A program made the translations under genes and the position numbers. This document shows, in pieces, positions 1-5,187 of a stretch of 5,869 nucleotides of DNA. The notes under the pieces are model-generated. The model did no database searches, was not told the DNA's origin, and saw only the letters and a program-made list of their open reading frames with translations. This stretch comes from Anaerolineae bacterium (lineage in GTDB: Bacteria; Chloroflexota; Anaerolineae; 4572-78; NAK82). Location of the stretch: NCBI GenBank assembly GCA_030597485.1, contig JAUVRU010000164.1, forward strand, positions 1 to 5,869. The letters are read 5' to 3'. Position 1 is the first letter of the stretch, and every line of letters starts with the position of its first letter.

Positions 1-170
1 ATGATGGCTGCATGATCCTCGTAGTCGCCGTGTGAAAAATTGAGGCGCACCACGTCCAGTCCAGCCAGTATCATCCGGCGCAACACCGCCAGATCACTGC
101 TGGCTGGCCCAAGTGTGGCAACGCTTTTGGTTCTCTTTGGCGGGGGTTGGTCTGGTGTGTGAAAGATCAT
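1..170 (-). CDS. pyk: Pyruvate kinase, N-terminal part (cut by left edge)
   Basis: Pyruvate kinase makes ATP and pyruvate from phosphoenolpyruvate and ADP at the end of glycolysis, in the cytosol. Only the first 56 codons are present. After a short proline-rich lead they show the family's opening strand, [13 protein letters not shown] (residues 14-26), then the signature [14 protein letters not shown] (residues 40-53). Arg42, Asn44 and Ser46 correspond to the active-site arginine and potassium-binding positions of the TIM barrel. The ATG at 168-170 is the first in-frame start after an upstream in-frame stop, and AGGGAG lies nine bases before it. Position 16 is Ser where Ile or other aliphatic residues are usual, which I regard as minor. 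The gene is transcribed away from the methyltransferase, so the 343-bp gap serves both. The remaining barrel, the B domain and the C-terminal regulatory domain lie outside the window. Identification is confident from the signature. Confidence 0.93.
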   Translation of the reverse strand, partial: MIFHTPDQPPPKRTKSVATLGPASSDLAVLRRMILAGLDVVRLNFSHGDYEDHAAI

Positions 171-188
171 CGGCCTTGTCTCCCTGTC

Positions 189-219
189 GTGACCGGGATC
201 ACTGGCCCGGCGGTGTCAC
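189..219 (-). promoter_or_regulatory. Possible hairpin in the pyk leader
   Basis: On the pyk strand GTGA pairs with TCAC, and CCGGG pairs with CCCGG around an eight-base loop, with a five-base bulge on one side. The structure ends just before the AGGGAG ribosome-binding site of pyk. It could affect translation initiation, but there is no known riboswitch signature and a nine-pair bulged stem can arise by chance in GC-rich DNA. Confidence 0.25.
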
Positions 220-368
220 TCTGACATGCCAACTGTCATCCAGACTTGGCGGGGATCATAGCCCACAGTGATGATGGGACTCCCGGGCGCAACTCCCATC
301 CAATCAGGACGGGGGTGGCTCCCGTCTACTGTGCAGAATACTGGCATGTTCCAAGGTGACGTGTTGTG

Positions 369-479
369 TGGTATACTCCAGAGGCATCGCCACATCCCGC
401 AATCAATTCTATCAGATGTACTTGGAGTGTCAAGCTGTCTCTAAAAGCCTTCCCGGGTCCGTCTGCCTGGAGTATACCA
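369..479. repeat. Perfect 13-bp inverted repeat pair spanning 111 bp
   Basis: TGGTATACTCCAG at 369-381 is the exact reverse complement of CTGGAGTATACCA at 467-479, with 85 bp between the arms. Each arm contains the palindrome GTATAC. A match of this length at this spacing is not expected by chance in a window this size. Two readings are possible: paired binding sites for a dimeric regulator (or for DNA looping), or the terminal repeats of a small non-coding miniature element. I see no direct duplication of the flanks, which weakens the mobile-element reading. A partial further copy, CATTATACTC, lies just outside the right arm at 485-494. Confidence 0.6.
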
Positions 480-487
480 TTCACCAT

Positions 488-501
488 TATACTCTGCCGG
501 T
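488..501 (+). promoter_or_regulatory. Candidate -10 block upstream of the methyltransferase
   Basis: TATACT at 488-493 resembles a sigma-70 -10 box and is followed by CTGCCGGT. Almost the same block (TATACT then TGCCGGT) stands before the glycosyltransferase gene at 1113-1125. No good -35 hexamer lies at the right distance. Transcription from here would start about 14 bases before the ATG, giving a very short leader without a clear Shine-Dalgarno site. Confidence 0.35.
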
Positions 502-513
502 AGTGACCATCAA

Positions 514-1098
514 ATGAGAGACGAAGACCGGTTGCCGGACCGCCAGCGATGGGATCAACGGTACACCTCGCTGGAACCAGAGCGACGTACCACGCCCACC
601 CCTTTTGTGTCTGCTTGTCTGCCCCGCTTGCCATCCTGCGGATATGCTCTGGATGTGGCCGCCGGGGCCGGGCGCAACAGCGTCGCTCTGGCCAAGCATG
701 GCCTTCAAGTGGATGCGATTGATGTGTCGTGGCACGGGCTGCACCGGGCCGCAGCGTTAGCTGCCCGACAGCATACCACCATCAATCCCATTGTGCTTGA
801 CCTGGCACGCGGATGGTTGCCGTCCCGACGCTATGATGTGATCGTCAACAGCTTGTTTCTGATGCGAGAGCTAATACCAGCGATCAAGGCAGCGCTCAGC
901 GAAGGGGGATGGCTGGTGTTCGAGACATTCACCATCACCCAGATGGAGATCACCCCCCATCGCTTCAACAGTCACGACCGTCTGCTGCGGCCAGGCGAAC
1001 TGCGCCAGTTGTTCCCCGATCTGTCGATTATCGACTACTGGGAGGGTGTGGAAGATGACCGGGCAACAGCACGCCTGCTGGCCCGGTTTTTTGTCTGA
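514..1098 (+). CDS. Class I SAM-dependent methyltransferase, TehB-like
   Basis: This is a cytosolic small-molecule methyltransferase of 194 residues using S-adenosylmethionine; its substrate is unknown. The N-terminus carries RWDQRY (residues 12-17), typical of the TehB-like group. Motif I is ALDVAAGAGRNS (45-56), the glycine-rich SAM loop. Strand 2 ends in the acidic Asp70 (AIDVS), which should hold the ribose. RYDVIVNSLFL (106-116) is the motif IV region, and GGWLVFETFT (131-140) with a LLRPGELRQLFPDL segment (157-170) completes the fold as in full-length relatives. The ATG at 514 is the first after an in-frame stop at 442-444; its Shine-Dalgarno match is weak, so initiation may be poor or nearly leaderless. 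An intrinsic terminator is built into the last codons. TehB homologues are known for tellurite resistance, but most members of this group have no assigned substrate, so I do not name one. Confidence 0.88.
   Translation: MRDEDRLPDRQRWDQRYTSLEPERRTTPTPFVSACLPRLPSCGYALDVAAGAGRNSVALAKHGLQVDAIDVSWHGLHRAAALAARQHTTINPIVLDLARGWLPSRRYDVIVNSLFLMRELIPAIKAALSEGGWLVFETFTITQMEITPHRFNSHDRLLRPGELRQLFPDLSIIDYWEGVEDDRATARLLARFFV
1059..1092 (+). terminator. Intrinsic terminator inside the methyltransferase 3' end
   Basis: CCGGGC (1059-1064) pairs perfectly with GCCCGG (1081-1086), and CAGCA (1067-1071) pairs with TGCTG (1076-1080). This gives eleven pairs with an AA bulge and a CGCC loop, followed directly by six T residues (1087-1092). 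It is a textbook rho-independent terminator in form. It lies entirely in coding sequence: the T tract encodes Phe-Phe, and the stop codon (1096-1098) comes after it. Confidence 0.75.
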
Positions 1099-1118
1099 CT
1101 GGTGAACGGTGGTATACT
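1091..1118 (+). promoter_or_regulatory. Candidate sigma-70-type promoter for the glycosyltransferase
   Basis: TTGTCT (1091-1096) and TATACT (1113-1118) are separated by 16 bp and match the -35 and -10 consensus at four and five of six positions. The -35 box overlaps the end of the terminator T tract and the methyltransferase stop codon. The predicted start would be near 1125, about 36 bases before the TTG start codon. GTGGTATACT (1109-1118) repeats exactly at 368-377. Confidence 0.5.
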
Positions 1119-1147
1119 TGCCGGTGTTCATGACGTTGGCCATCCAC

Positions 1148-1152
1148 AGGAG
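1148..1152 (+). promoter_or_regulatory. Ribosome-binding site deciding the TTG start
   Basis: AGGAG stands eight bases before the TTG at 1161. The first in-frame ATG of this reading frame lies far inside the conserved catalytic domain, so this site settles the start as TTG. Confidence 0.8.
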
Positions 1153-1160
1153 ACCACCTA

Positions 1161-2708
1161 TTGTCGGCAATCAGCCTGGTATATGTAGCAGTCGCACTGC
1201 TGTTGACGGTGTACGCGCTCAATTCTCTAATCATTTCCATTCTCTTCATCAGCCATCGGTCCGAGTCCCAGCCGCAGGCGGCGCTCACGCACTTTCCTCG
1301 GGTTACGGTACAACTTCCCATCTTCAATGAAGCGCTGGTGATAGATCGTCTCATTCATTCAGTGGTCCATTTGGACTGGCCACGGGACCGACTACAGATC
1401 CAGGTGCTTGATGATTCCACTGATGAGACAACCGCCATTGCCCGGGCATGCGTGGACAGATACCGCGCGGAAGGAATTGACATCCAGCTGGTGCGACGAG
1501 CTGATCGTTCTGGCTTCAAGGCTGGTGCTTTGAAGGCGGGTCTGAAACAGGCCACAGGCGAGCTGATTGCCATCTTCGACGCCGACTTCGTGCCTGAGCC
1601 GGATTGGCTGCGCAAGACGGTTCCTCATTTCGATGGCCAGTCACGGTTGGGAATGCTCCAGACTCGATGGACCCACCTGAACCGTGACTACTCACTCTTG
1701 ACCCGTGCCCAGGCCATTGCGCTTGACGGGCACTTCGCGGTGGAGCAGACCGCCCGTCACCGGTCAGGCCTGCTGATGAACTTCAACGGCACGGCCGGCA
1801 TCTGGCGTCGTAGCTGCATCGAGGATGCCGGTGGCTGGCAGACTGACACCATCTGTGAGGACCTGGATCTCAGCTACCGCGCCCAGCTGGGTGGATGGTC
1901 ATGTCTGTTCCTGCCCGACGTGACCGCTCCCGCTGAGATTCCGCCTCAGCTGGCGGCGTTCAAGCGACAACAATTCAGGTGGGCCACAGGGTCAATCCAG
2001 TGCTTCACGAAGCTGGCCAAATCGGTGGTCACGTCCAATCTTCCCCTGGTTGTGCGCTGGCAGGGATTGGTACATCTAAGTGCCTATTTAGTTCATCCAC
2101 TTCTGCTGCTGTCGCTGCTTGTCACCCTGCCATTGATGCTTGTCCTCGATTCCGCCCTCATCTCGCTTGGCTTCATCAGCCTGCTGAGCATAGGCCCGCC
2201 GCTTATGTATGCCCTGTCACAACACTACCTGTGCCCACGCCAGTGGTTCAGACGCTATGCCTACTTGCCAGCGCTGATGCTGTTGGGAACAGGCATTGCC
2301 CTGAACAACACCCGGGGAGTGGTCGAGGCATTGTTGGGAATCAGCAACGTGTTCCAGCGCACACCCAAGTTCCGCATCGAGGGGCGTGGTGGTCACTGGT
2401 TGGATAGCCAGTACACCCTGCCTTTCAGCGGCGTCATCATCGGTGAGCTGGCCTTGACCGCCTATGCCATCGTCACCGTCGTGACCGCGTGGTCGCGGGG
2501 ACACCTGCATATAGTTCCGTTTCTGATGCTGTACGTGGGTGGATTTGGCTACGTGGCCGGACAGGGGCTATGGGAAGCTCGCTATGACCTGGCACGCTGG
2601 TTCCCACGGCTGCTGAGTCGCGTTCTCCCCAGCCGAGGGTTGGCGGTCAGAAGACAACCGCCAACAATTGGTTATCAACGCCCGGTATCACACATCACCC
2701 AGCGTTGA
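1161..2708 (+). CDS. Membrane GT2 glycosyltransferase, cellulose synthase-like (CslA-type)
   Basis: This 515-residue processive-type family 2 glycosyltransferase is predicted to polymerise a nucleotide-sugar into a beta-linked glycan at the inner membrane. One hydrophobic segment (about 5-31) precedes the cytosolic GT-A domain. The domain carries QLPIFNE (51-57), DDSTD (84-88), the DAD metal-binding motif (Asp140, Asp142), FNGTAGIWRR (208-217), the catalytic-type CEDLDLS (232-238) and QQFRW (270-274), that is, the full D,D,D,QxxRW set. About five hydrophobic segments follow (roughly 303-330, 331-351, 366-382, 423-444, 449-466), leaving a basic tail. Spacing and motifs resemble plant CslA mannan/glucomannan synthases and their bacterial relatives; no PilZ domain is present and no BcsB-like partner is adjacent, so it is unlikely to be cellulose synthase BcsA. 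Sugar donor and product cannot be read from sequence. It starts at TTG with AGGAG upstream, and its 3' end overlaps the convergent rsmD by 21 bp. Confidence 0.9.
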   Translation: MSAISLVYVAVALLLTVYALNSLIISILFISHRSESQPQAALTHFPRVTVQLPIFNEALVIDRLIHSVVHLDWPRDRLQIQVLDDSTDETTAIARACVDRYRAEGIDIQLVRRADRSGFKAGALKAGLKQATGELIAIFDADFVPEPDWLRKTVPHFDGQSRLGMLQTRWTHLNRDYSLLTRAQAIALDGHFAVEQTARHRSGLLMNFNGTAGIWRRSCIEDAGGWQTDTICEDLDLSYRAQLGGWSCLFLPDVTAPAEIPPQLAAFKRQQFRWATGSIQCFTKLAKSVVTSNLPLVVRWQGLVHLSAYLVHPLLLLSLLVTLPLMLVLDSALISLGFISLLSIGPPLMYALSQHYLCPRQWFRRYAYLPALMLLGTGIALNNTRGVVEALLGISNVFQRTPKFRIEGRGGHWLDSQYTLPFSGVIIGELALTAYAIVTVVTAWSRGHLHIVPFLMLYVGGFGYVAGQGLWEARYDLARWFPRLLSRVLPSRGLAVRRQPPTIGYQRPVSHITQR

Positions 2709-2717
2709 CCGCCAACA
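2639..2717. repeat. Dyad and repeated arm at the convergent gene ends
   Basis: GTTGGCGGT (2639-2647) and ACCGCCAAC (2657-2665) form a perfect nine-pair stem with a nine-base loop. The second arm recurs as ACCGCCAACA at 2708-2717, identical over ten bases to 2657-2666, so the first arm could pair with either copy. The structure lies inside the last codons of the glycosyltransferase and just past the rsmD stop. It may help end the rsmD transcript, but no T tract follows on either strand, so it is not a canonical terminator. Confidence 0.45.
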
Positions 2718-3266
2718 GTAGAAGCAGAGGAGCGTGCTCCCATACTTCCGCTGATCGTATTCGACCAGGCTGCCCAGGGAAAGCGTCTGATGCTCGCGTG
2801 GATGTATCTGCGCGATGGCAATGCCGCTGATCTCAGGGTCCTGCACCAACCAGGCGGGGCGAGCGTCCAGAGCGTGCAGAACGTCAATCCACAGGCCCTT
2901 GTACTGGGGCGGGGCGATGTACACCAGGTCAAAGGGTGCCTCGATGGGGCCGGCCAGATACTTGAAAGCATCGGCACGCAGGACGGTGGCCCGGTCCAGC
3001 AGACGGGTGTGCTGAAGGTTGGCACGCACGGTGCGCAGTGCGACTGGCGACTTCCCCACAAACACCACATCTGCTGCCCCCCGGCTGAGTGCCTCAATGC
3101 CAACGGCGCCAGTGCCAGCGAACAGGTCCAACACCCGGGCGCCCACGATAGAGCCGCCCAGAATGCTGAACAATGCCTCCTTGACCCGGTCAGTGATCGG
3201 CCGGGTATCATCGCCGGGCACTGACTTCAGGCGATGACCTTTGGCTGCACCAGCAATCACTCGCAT
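2688..3266 (-). CDS. rsmD: 16S rRNA (guanine-N2)-methyltransferase RsmD
   Basis: RsmD methylates the exocyclic amine of G966 (E. coli numbering) in 16S rRNA during small-subunit maturation, using SAM. The protein has 192 residues, the usual length. It opens with the family hallmark MRVIAGAAKGHRLK (1-14), then TRPITDRVKEALF (21-33), the SAM loop VLDLFAGTGAVGIEAL (45-60) and a conserved tail EYDQRKYGSTLL (169-180). Two key places are unusual. The catalytic DPPY/F motif reads APPQY (118-122), and the acidic residue that normally ends strand 2 (an E-K pair in many relatives) is Gly71-Lys72. The rest of the chain is intact. The start is the ATG at 3264-3266, because the protein then begins as the family does and GGAGGT sits nine bases upstream; a longer frame from 3317 adds 17 unrelated residues. 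It converges on the glycosyltransferase and diverges from the phosphate genes. Confidence 0.92.
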   Translation of the reverse strand: MRVIAGAAKGHRLKSVPGDDTRPITDRVKEALFSILGGSIVGARVLDLFAGTGAVGIEALSRGAADVVFVGKSPVALRTVRANLQHTRLLDRATVLRADAFKYLAGPIEAPFDLVYIAPPQYKGLWIDVLHALDARPAWLVQDPEISGIAIAQIHPREHQTLSLGSLVEYDQRKYGSTLLCFYCWRSTLGDV

Positions 3267-3275
3267 TCTGTCATC

Positions 3276-3281
3276 ACCTCC
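3276..3281 (-). promoter_or_regulatory. Strong ribosome-binding site deciding the rsmD start
   Basis: GGAGGT, continuing as GGAGGTGAT, is a nearly full complement of the 16S rRNA tail. It sits nine bases before the ATG at 3266. It lies inside the longer open frame, which argues against the upstream start at 3317. Confidence 0.85.
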
Positions 3282-3288
3282 CGGCTGA

Positions 3289-3317
3289 AGTATCCCTCCA
3301 ATCCGTAGATGGCGCAA
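3289..3317 (-). promoter_or_regulatory. Weak candidate promoter for rsmD
   Basis: On the minus strand TTGCGC (3317-3312) and GATACT (3294-3289) are separated by 17 bp. They match the -35 and -10 consensus at three and four of six positions. The -35 box overlaps one arm of the palindrome at 3314-3330. The predicted start would fall almost on the ribosome-binding site, leaving a very short leader. Confidence 0.3.
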
Positions 3318-3330
3318 GTCGGTGACTTGC
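3314..3330. promoter_or_regulatory. 17-bp palindrome, candidate operator between divergent genes
   Basis: GCAAGTC and GACTTGC form perfect seven-base half-sites around GGT. The palindrome touches the predicted -35 boxes of both the rsmD direction (3317-3312) and the phosphate-gene direction (3327-3332), which suits a dimeric repressor or activator site. It does not match the direct-repeat layout of a Pho box, so the regulator is unknown. Confidence 0.45.
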
Positions 3331-3355
3331 TGGACTCACTTTCCATTGGTACAAT
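3327..3355 (+). promoter_or_regulatory. Candidate promoter for the DUF47-PiT operon
   Basis: TTGCTG (3327-3332) and TACAAT (3350-3355) are spaced by 17 bp; the -10 box matches consensus at five of six positions and the -35 box at three. Transcription would start near 3362 and leave a leader of about 84 bases before the DUF47 gene. Confidence 0.5.
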
Positions 3356-3434
3356 ATCTCCCAGATCGACCTTGCGCAGGGCATGGTGACTGGTGATTGT
3401 TGGTATCCCCTCTCAAGCCAGCCAGGAGCAAGGC

Positions 3435-3439
3435 AGGAG
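3435..3439 (+). promoter_or_regulatory. Ribosome-binding site deciding the DUF47 start
   Basis: AGGAG stands six bases before the ATG at 3446. An in-frame ATG at 3383 has no comparable site and would add 21 residues with no likeness to the family, so 3446 is preferred. Confidence 0.8.
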
Positions 3440-3445
3440 TCGCTG

Positions 3446-4075
3446 ATGGGTATCCGAGATTTGTTCAAGCCACGACCCGACAACTTCGTCAACCGGCTGC
3501 TGGAGCAGGCCTCTCTAACGTTGAGGGGTATGGAGCTGCTCAAGGCCTACATGGAAAAGCCAAGCGCCTCGGTTGACGAGCAGACGACCGCCACCGAGAG
3601 AGAGGCTGACGAAGTCCGCCACATGTTGATTGACGAGTTGCTGCGCACGTTTGTCACCCCCATTGACCGCGAAGATATTTCCGCTTTGTCGCGTGCCATT
3701 GATGACATGCTGGACTACGCCTATACGACAGTAGATGAGATGGAAATCCTGAAGGTGAAACCCACTTCTGAGATGCAGCACATCGCTTCACTGTTATATG
3801 AAGGAGCTTGCGAGATCCATCTGGCAGTGCAGCGTCTCCAGGATAACCACCCTAGCGTGGCCAGCGATCACGCCCAACGCGCCAAAGCCAGCGAGAATCA
3901 GGTAGAACAAGCTTACCGTGAGGCATTGGCCGATCTGTTCAGCAGTCCCAAGAACGTGGACGACGTCATGAAAATGCTCAAGAAGCGAGAGGTGTACCGC
4001 CATCTGAGCAACGCTGCCGATCGGGGTGATGAAGCCGCCAACATCATCGACGATATCGTGGTCAAAATGACGTGA
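3446..4075 (+). CDS. DUF47/PhoU-like phosphate transport accessory protein
   Basis: This 209-residue all-helical cytosolic protein belongs to the DUF47 (PhoU_div) family, distant relatives of PhoU that are almost always encoded beside PiT phosphate transporters and are thought to modulate them. It begins MGIRDLFKPRPDNF, as family members do. Long amphipathic helices follow with acidic PhoU-type E/DxxxD metal-binding motifs: EREADE (51-56), the conserved TPIDREDISAL turn (71-81) leading into AIDDMLDY (84-91), and in the C-terminal half YRHLSNAADRGDEAANIIDD (184-203). No membrane segment or signal peptide is visible. Length and motif order are normal. The PiT gene starts 49 bp downstream on the same strand, with no terminator between, so the two should be one operon. 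The exact role (regulating flux or signalling phosphate status) is inferred from family and context. Confidence 0.92.
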   Translation: MGIRDLFKPRPDNFVNRLLEQASLTLRGMELLKAYMEKPSASVDEQTTATEREADEVRHMLIDELLRTFVTPIDREDISALSRAIDDMLDYAYTTVDEMEILKVKPTSEMQHIASLLYEGACEIHLAVQRLQDNHPSVASDHAQRAKASENQVEQAYREALADLFSSPKNVDDVMKMLKKREVYRHLSNAADRGDEAANIIDDIVVKMT

Positions 4076-4114
4076 GCTGGCCGTCCACCGATTGGCGGTT
4101 GCTGATTACTGACT

Positions 4115-4118
4115 GGAG
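4115..4118 (+). promoter_or_regulatory. Ribosome-binding site of the PiT gene
   Basis: GGAG lies six bases before the TTG at 4125 and nine before a second TTG at 4128. Either codon could be the start, and the difference is one residue. No in-frame ATG occurs before the first conserved motif. Confidence 0.65.
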
Positions 4119-4124
4119 CACGCA

Positions 4125-5129
4125 TTGTTGACCCTGATCATTCTGATAGCGATAGCTCTCGTCTTCGATTTCTTGAACGGGCTGCACGACTCCAGCAATA
4201 TTGTGGCCACCGTGATCTCCTCACGGGCATTACCTCCTCGCACGGCGTTGCTGATGACAGCGGTGGCCGAATTCTGCGGGCCGTTCATCTTCGGCGTGGC
4301 CGTGGCCACGACGATTGGGCAGGACCTCGTCCGGCCAGGGGCACTGACGATGCAGGCAATCTTCGCCGCTCTGCTGAGCGCCATCCTGTGGAATGTGATC
4401 ACCTGGTGGGCAGGCATCCCCAGCAGTTCCTCACATGCCTTGATTGGAGGAATCATTGGTGCTGTGGGGGCGGAAGCCGGCTTGCTGGCCCTCAATCCAC
4501 GTGGGCTGGGGAAGGTGTTGGTTGCACTGTTCGTATCGCCCATCATCGGACTGGTCGCCGGTTATCTGTTCACCAAGCTGGTGTTCTGGCTGGCTCGAGG
4601 TGTCTCACCCCGCATCAACTGGTTCTTCAAGCGGTCCCAGATACTCACTTCCCTGGCATTGGCTCTCAGCCACGGCACCAACGATGCCCAGAAGACGATG
4701 GGCATCATTGCCCTGGGACTGGTGACTGCTGGCTATCTGCCTGAGTTCTATGTGCCCATCTGGGTGATTGCCCTGAGCGCCGGGGCCATAGCCGTAGGTA
4801 CCGCTTTCGGTGGCTGGCGCCTGATTCGGACGCTGGGGGGCAAGTTCTATCGGATCAGGCCTGTTCACGGCTTCAGCGCTCAGCTGACATCGGCGTCGGT
4901 CATTCTGGGTGCTTCCCTCTTGGGTGGGCCGGTCAGCACCACCCAGGTGGTCAGCTCCACCATCGTGGGTGCCGGCTCGGCCGAACGCCTGAACAAAGTG
5001 CGGTGGGGTGTGGCCGGCAACATCGCCACCGCCTGGCTGTTGACAATTCCTTGCACGGCCCTGATGGCCGCCGCCCTCTACTGGCTAGGCACACGGGCCC
5101 TCACTCTTCTGACGGCCGGTGTGGGGTAG
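4125..5129 (+). CDS. pit: PiT-family inorganic phosphate transporter
   Basis: This is an inner-membrane, low-affinity phosphate carrier of the PiT family, normally coupled to protons or sodium and carrying metal-phosphate in well-studied members. It has 334 residues, the short form usual for genes paired with DUF47. The two inverted family signatures are both present: FDFLNGLHDSSNIVATV (14-30) and LSHGTNDAQKTMGIIALG (181-198), each with the Asn/Asp substrate-site core. SSSSHALIGGIIGA (100-113) and the mirrored GGPVSTTQVVSSTIVG (267-282) are the re-entrant loop segments. About ten hydrophobic stretches cover the chain; the middle loop (about 159-170) is short, unlike the long loop of E. coli PitA. 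The start is TTG with GGAG upstream. It follows the DUF47 gene in a probable operon; the aldo/keto reductase begins 58 bp later and may be read through. Confidence 0.95.
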   Translation: MLTLIILIAIALVFDFLNGLHDSSNIVATVISSRALPPRTALLMTAVAEFCGPFIFGVAVATTIGQDLVRPGALTMQAIFAALLSAILWNVITWWAGIPSSSSHALIGGIIGAVGAEAGLLALNPRGLGKVLVALFVSPIIGLVAGYLFTKLVFWLARGVSPRINWFFKRSQILTSLALALSHGTNDAQKTMGIIALGLVTAGYLPEFYVPIWVIALSAGAIAVGTAFGGWRLIRTLGGKFYRIRPVHGFSAQLTSASVILGASLLGGPVSTTQVVSSTIVGAGSAERLNKVRWGVAGNIATAWLLTIPCTALMAAALYWLGTRALTLLTAGVG

Positions 5130-5176
5130 CTGGCGCTGCGGCCTAACTCCAGGACCAGCCGGCGACAACATTCAAT

Positions 5177-5184
5177 GGGGGTGA
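5177..5184 (+). promoter_or_regulatory. Ribosome-binding site of the aldo/keto reductase
   Basis: GGGGGTGA differs at one base from the ideal GGAGGTGA and ends three bases before the ATG at 5188, so the purine core sits about six bases upstream. It fixes the start. Confidence 0.7.
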
Positions 5185-5187
5185 ACG

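Larger units (their letters stand above)
171..513. other. Divergent intergenic region without a gene
   Basis: This 343-bp gap separates the minus-strand pyruvate kinase gene from the plus-strand methyltransferase. I find no convincing protein gene, tRNA or known riboswitch in it. It is rich in dyads: a bulged hairpin at 189-219 just before the pyk ribosome site, a 7-bp GATGGGA/TCCCATC dyad at 273-279/294-300, and the 13-bp inverted repeat at 369-381/467-479. On the minus strand TATGAT (bases 256-261) would make a fair -10 box for pyk, but nothing resembling a -35 box lies 17 bases upstream of it. The region probably holds the promoters and leaders of both flanking genes. Confidence 0.6.

Noticed and set aside
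233..240. CTGTCATC, resembling a Pho-box half (also at 3268-3275)
   Set aside because: Each is a lone half-site without the second direct repeat at 11-bp spacing; the copy at 3268 is simply next to the rsmD ribosome site.
311..325. GGGGTGGCTCCCGTC, faintly like a T-box core
   Set aside because: It lacks the conserved AAAGGGTGGNACCGCG form, a specifier stem and a terminator, and no aminoacyl-tRNA or amino-acid gene is nearby.
326..634. 102-codon open frame on the minus strand over the intergenic gap
   Set aside because: It overlaps the start of the methyltransferase, resembles no family I know and has a composition like an antisense shadow.
2675..3224. Long frames on both strands across rsmD (minus 2675-3211, plus 2790-3224)
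   Set aside because: They are shadows of rsmD, which carries clear family motifs.
3267..3317. 17-residue N-terminal extension of RsmD
   Set aside because: The strong GGAGGTGAT site lies inside this extension and the family starts at MRVIAG.
3383..3445. 21-residue N-terminal extension of the DUF47 protein
   Set aside because: There is no ribosome site before 3383, AGGAG precedes 3446, and family members begin with the MGIRDLF-type sequence.
5115..5150. GGCCG/CGGCC dyad after the PiT gene
   Set aside because: The stem has only five pairs with a loop of about 20 bases and no T tract, so it is not a terminator.
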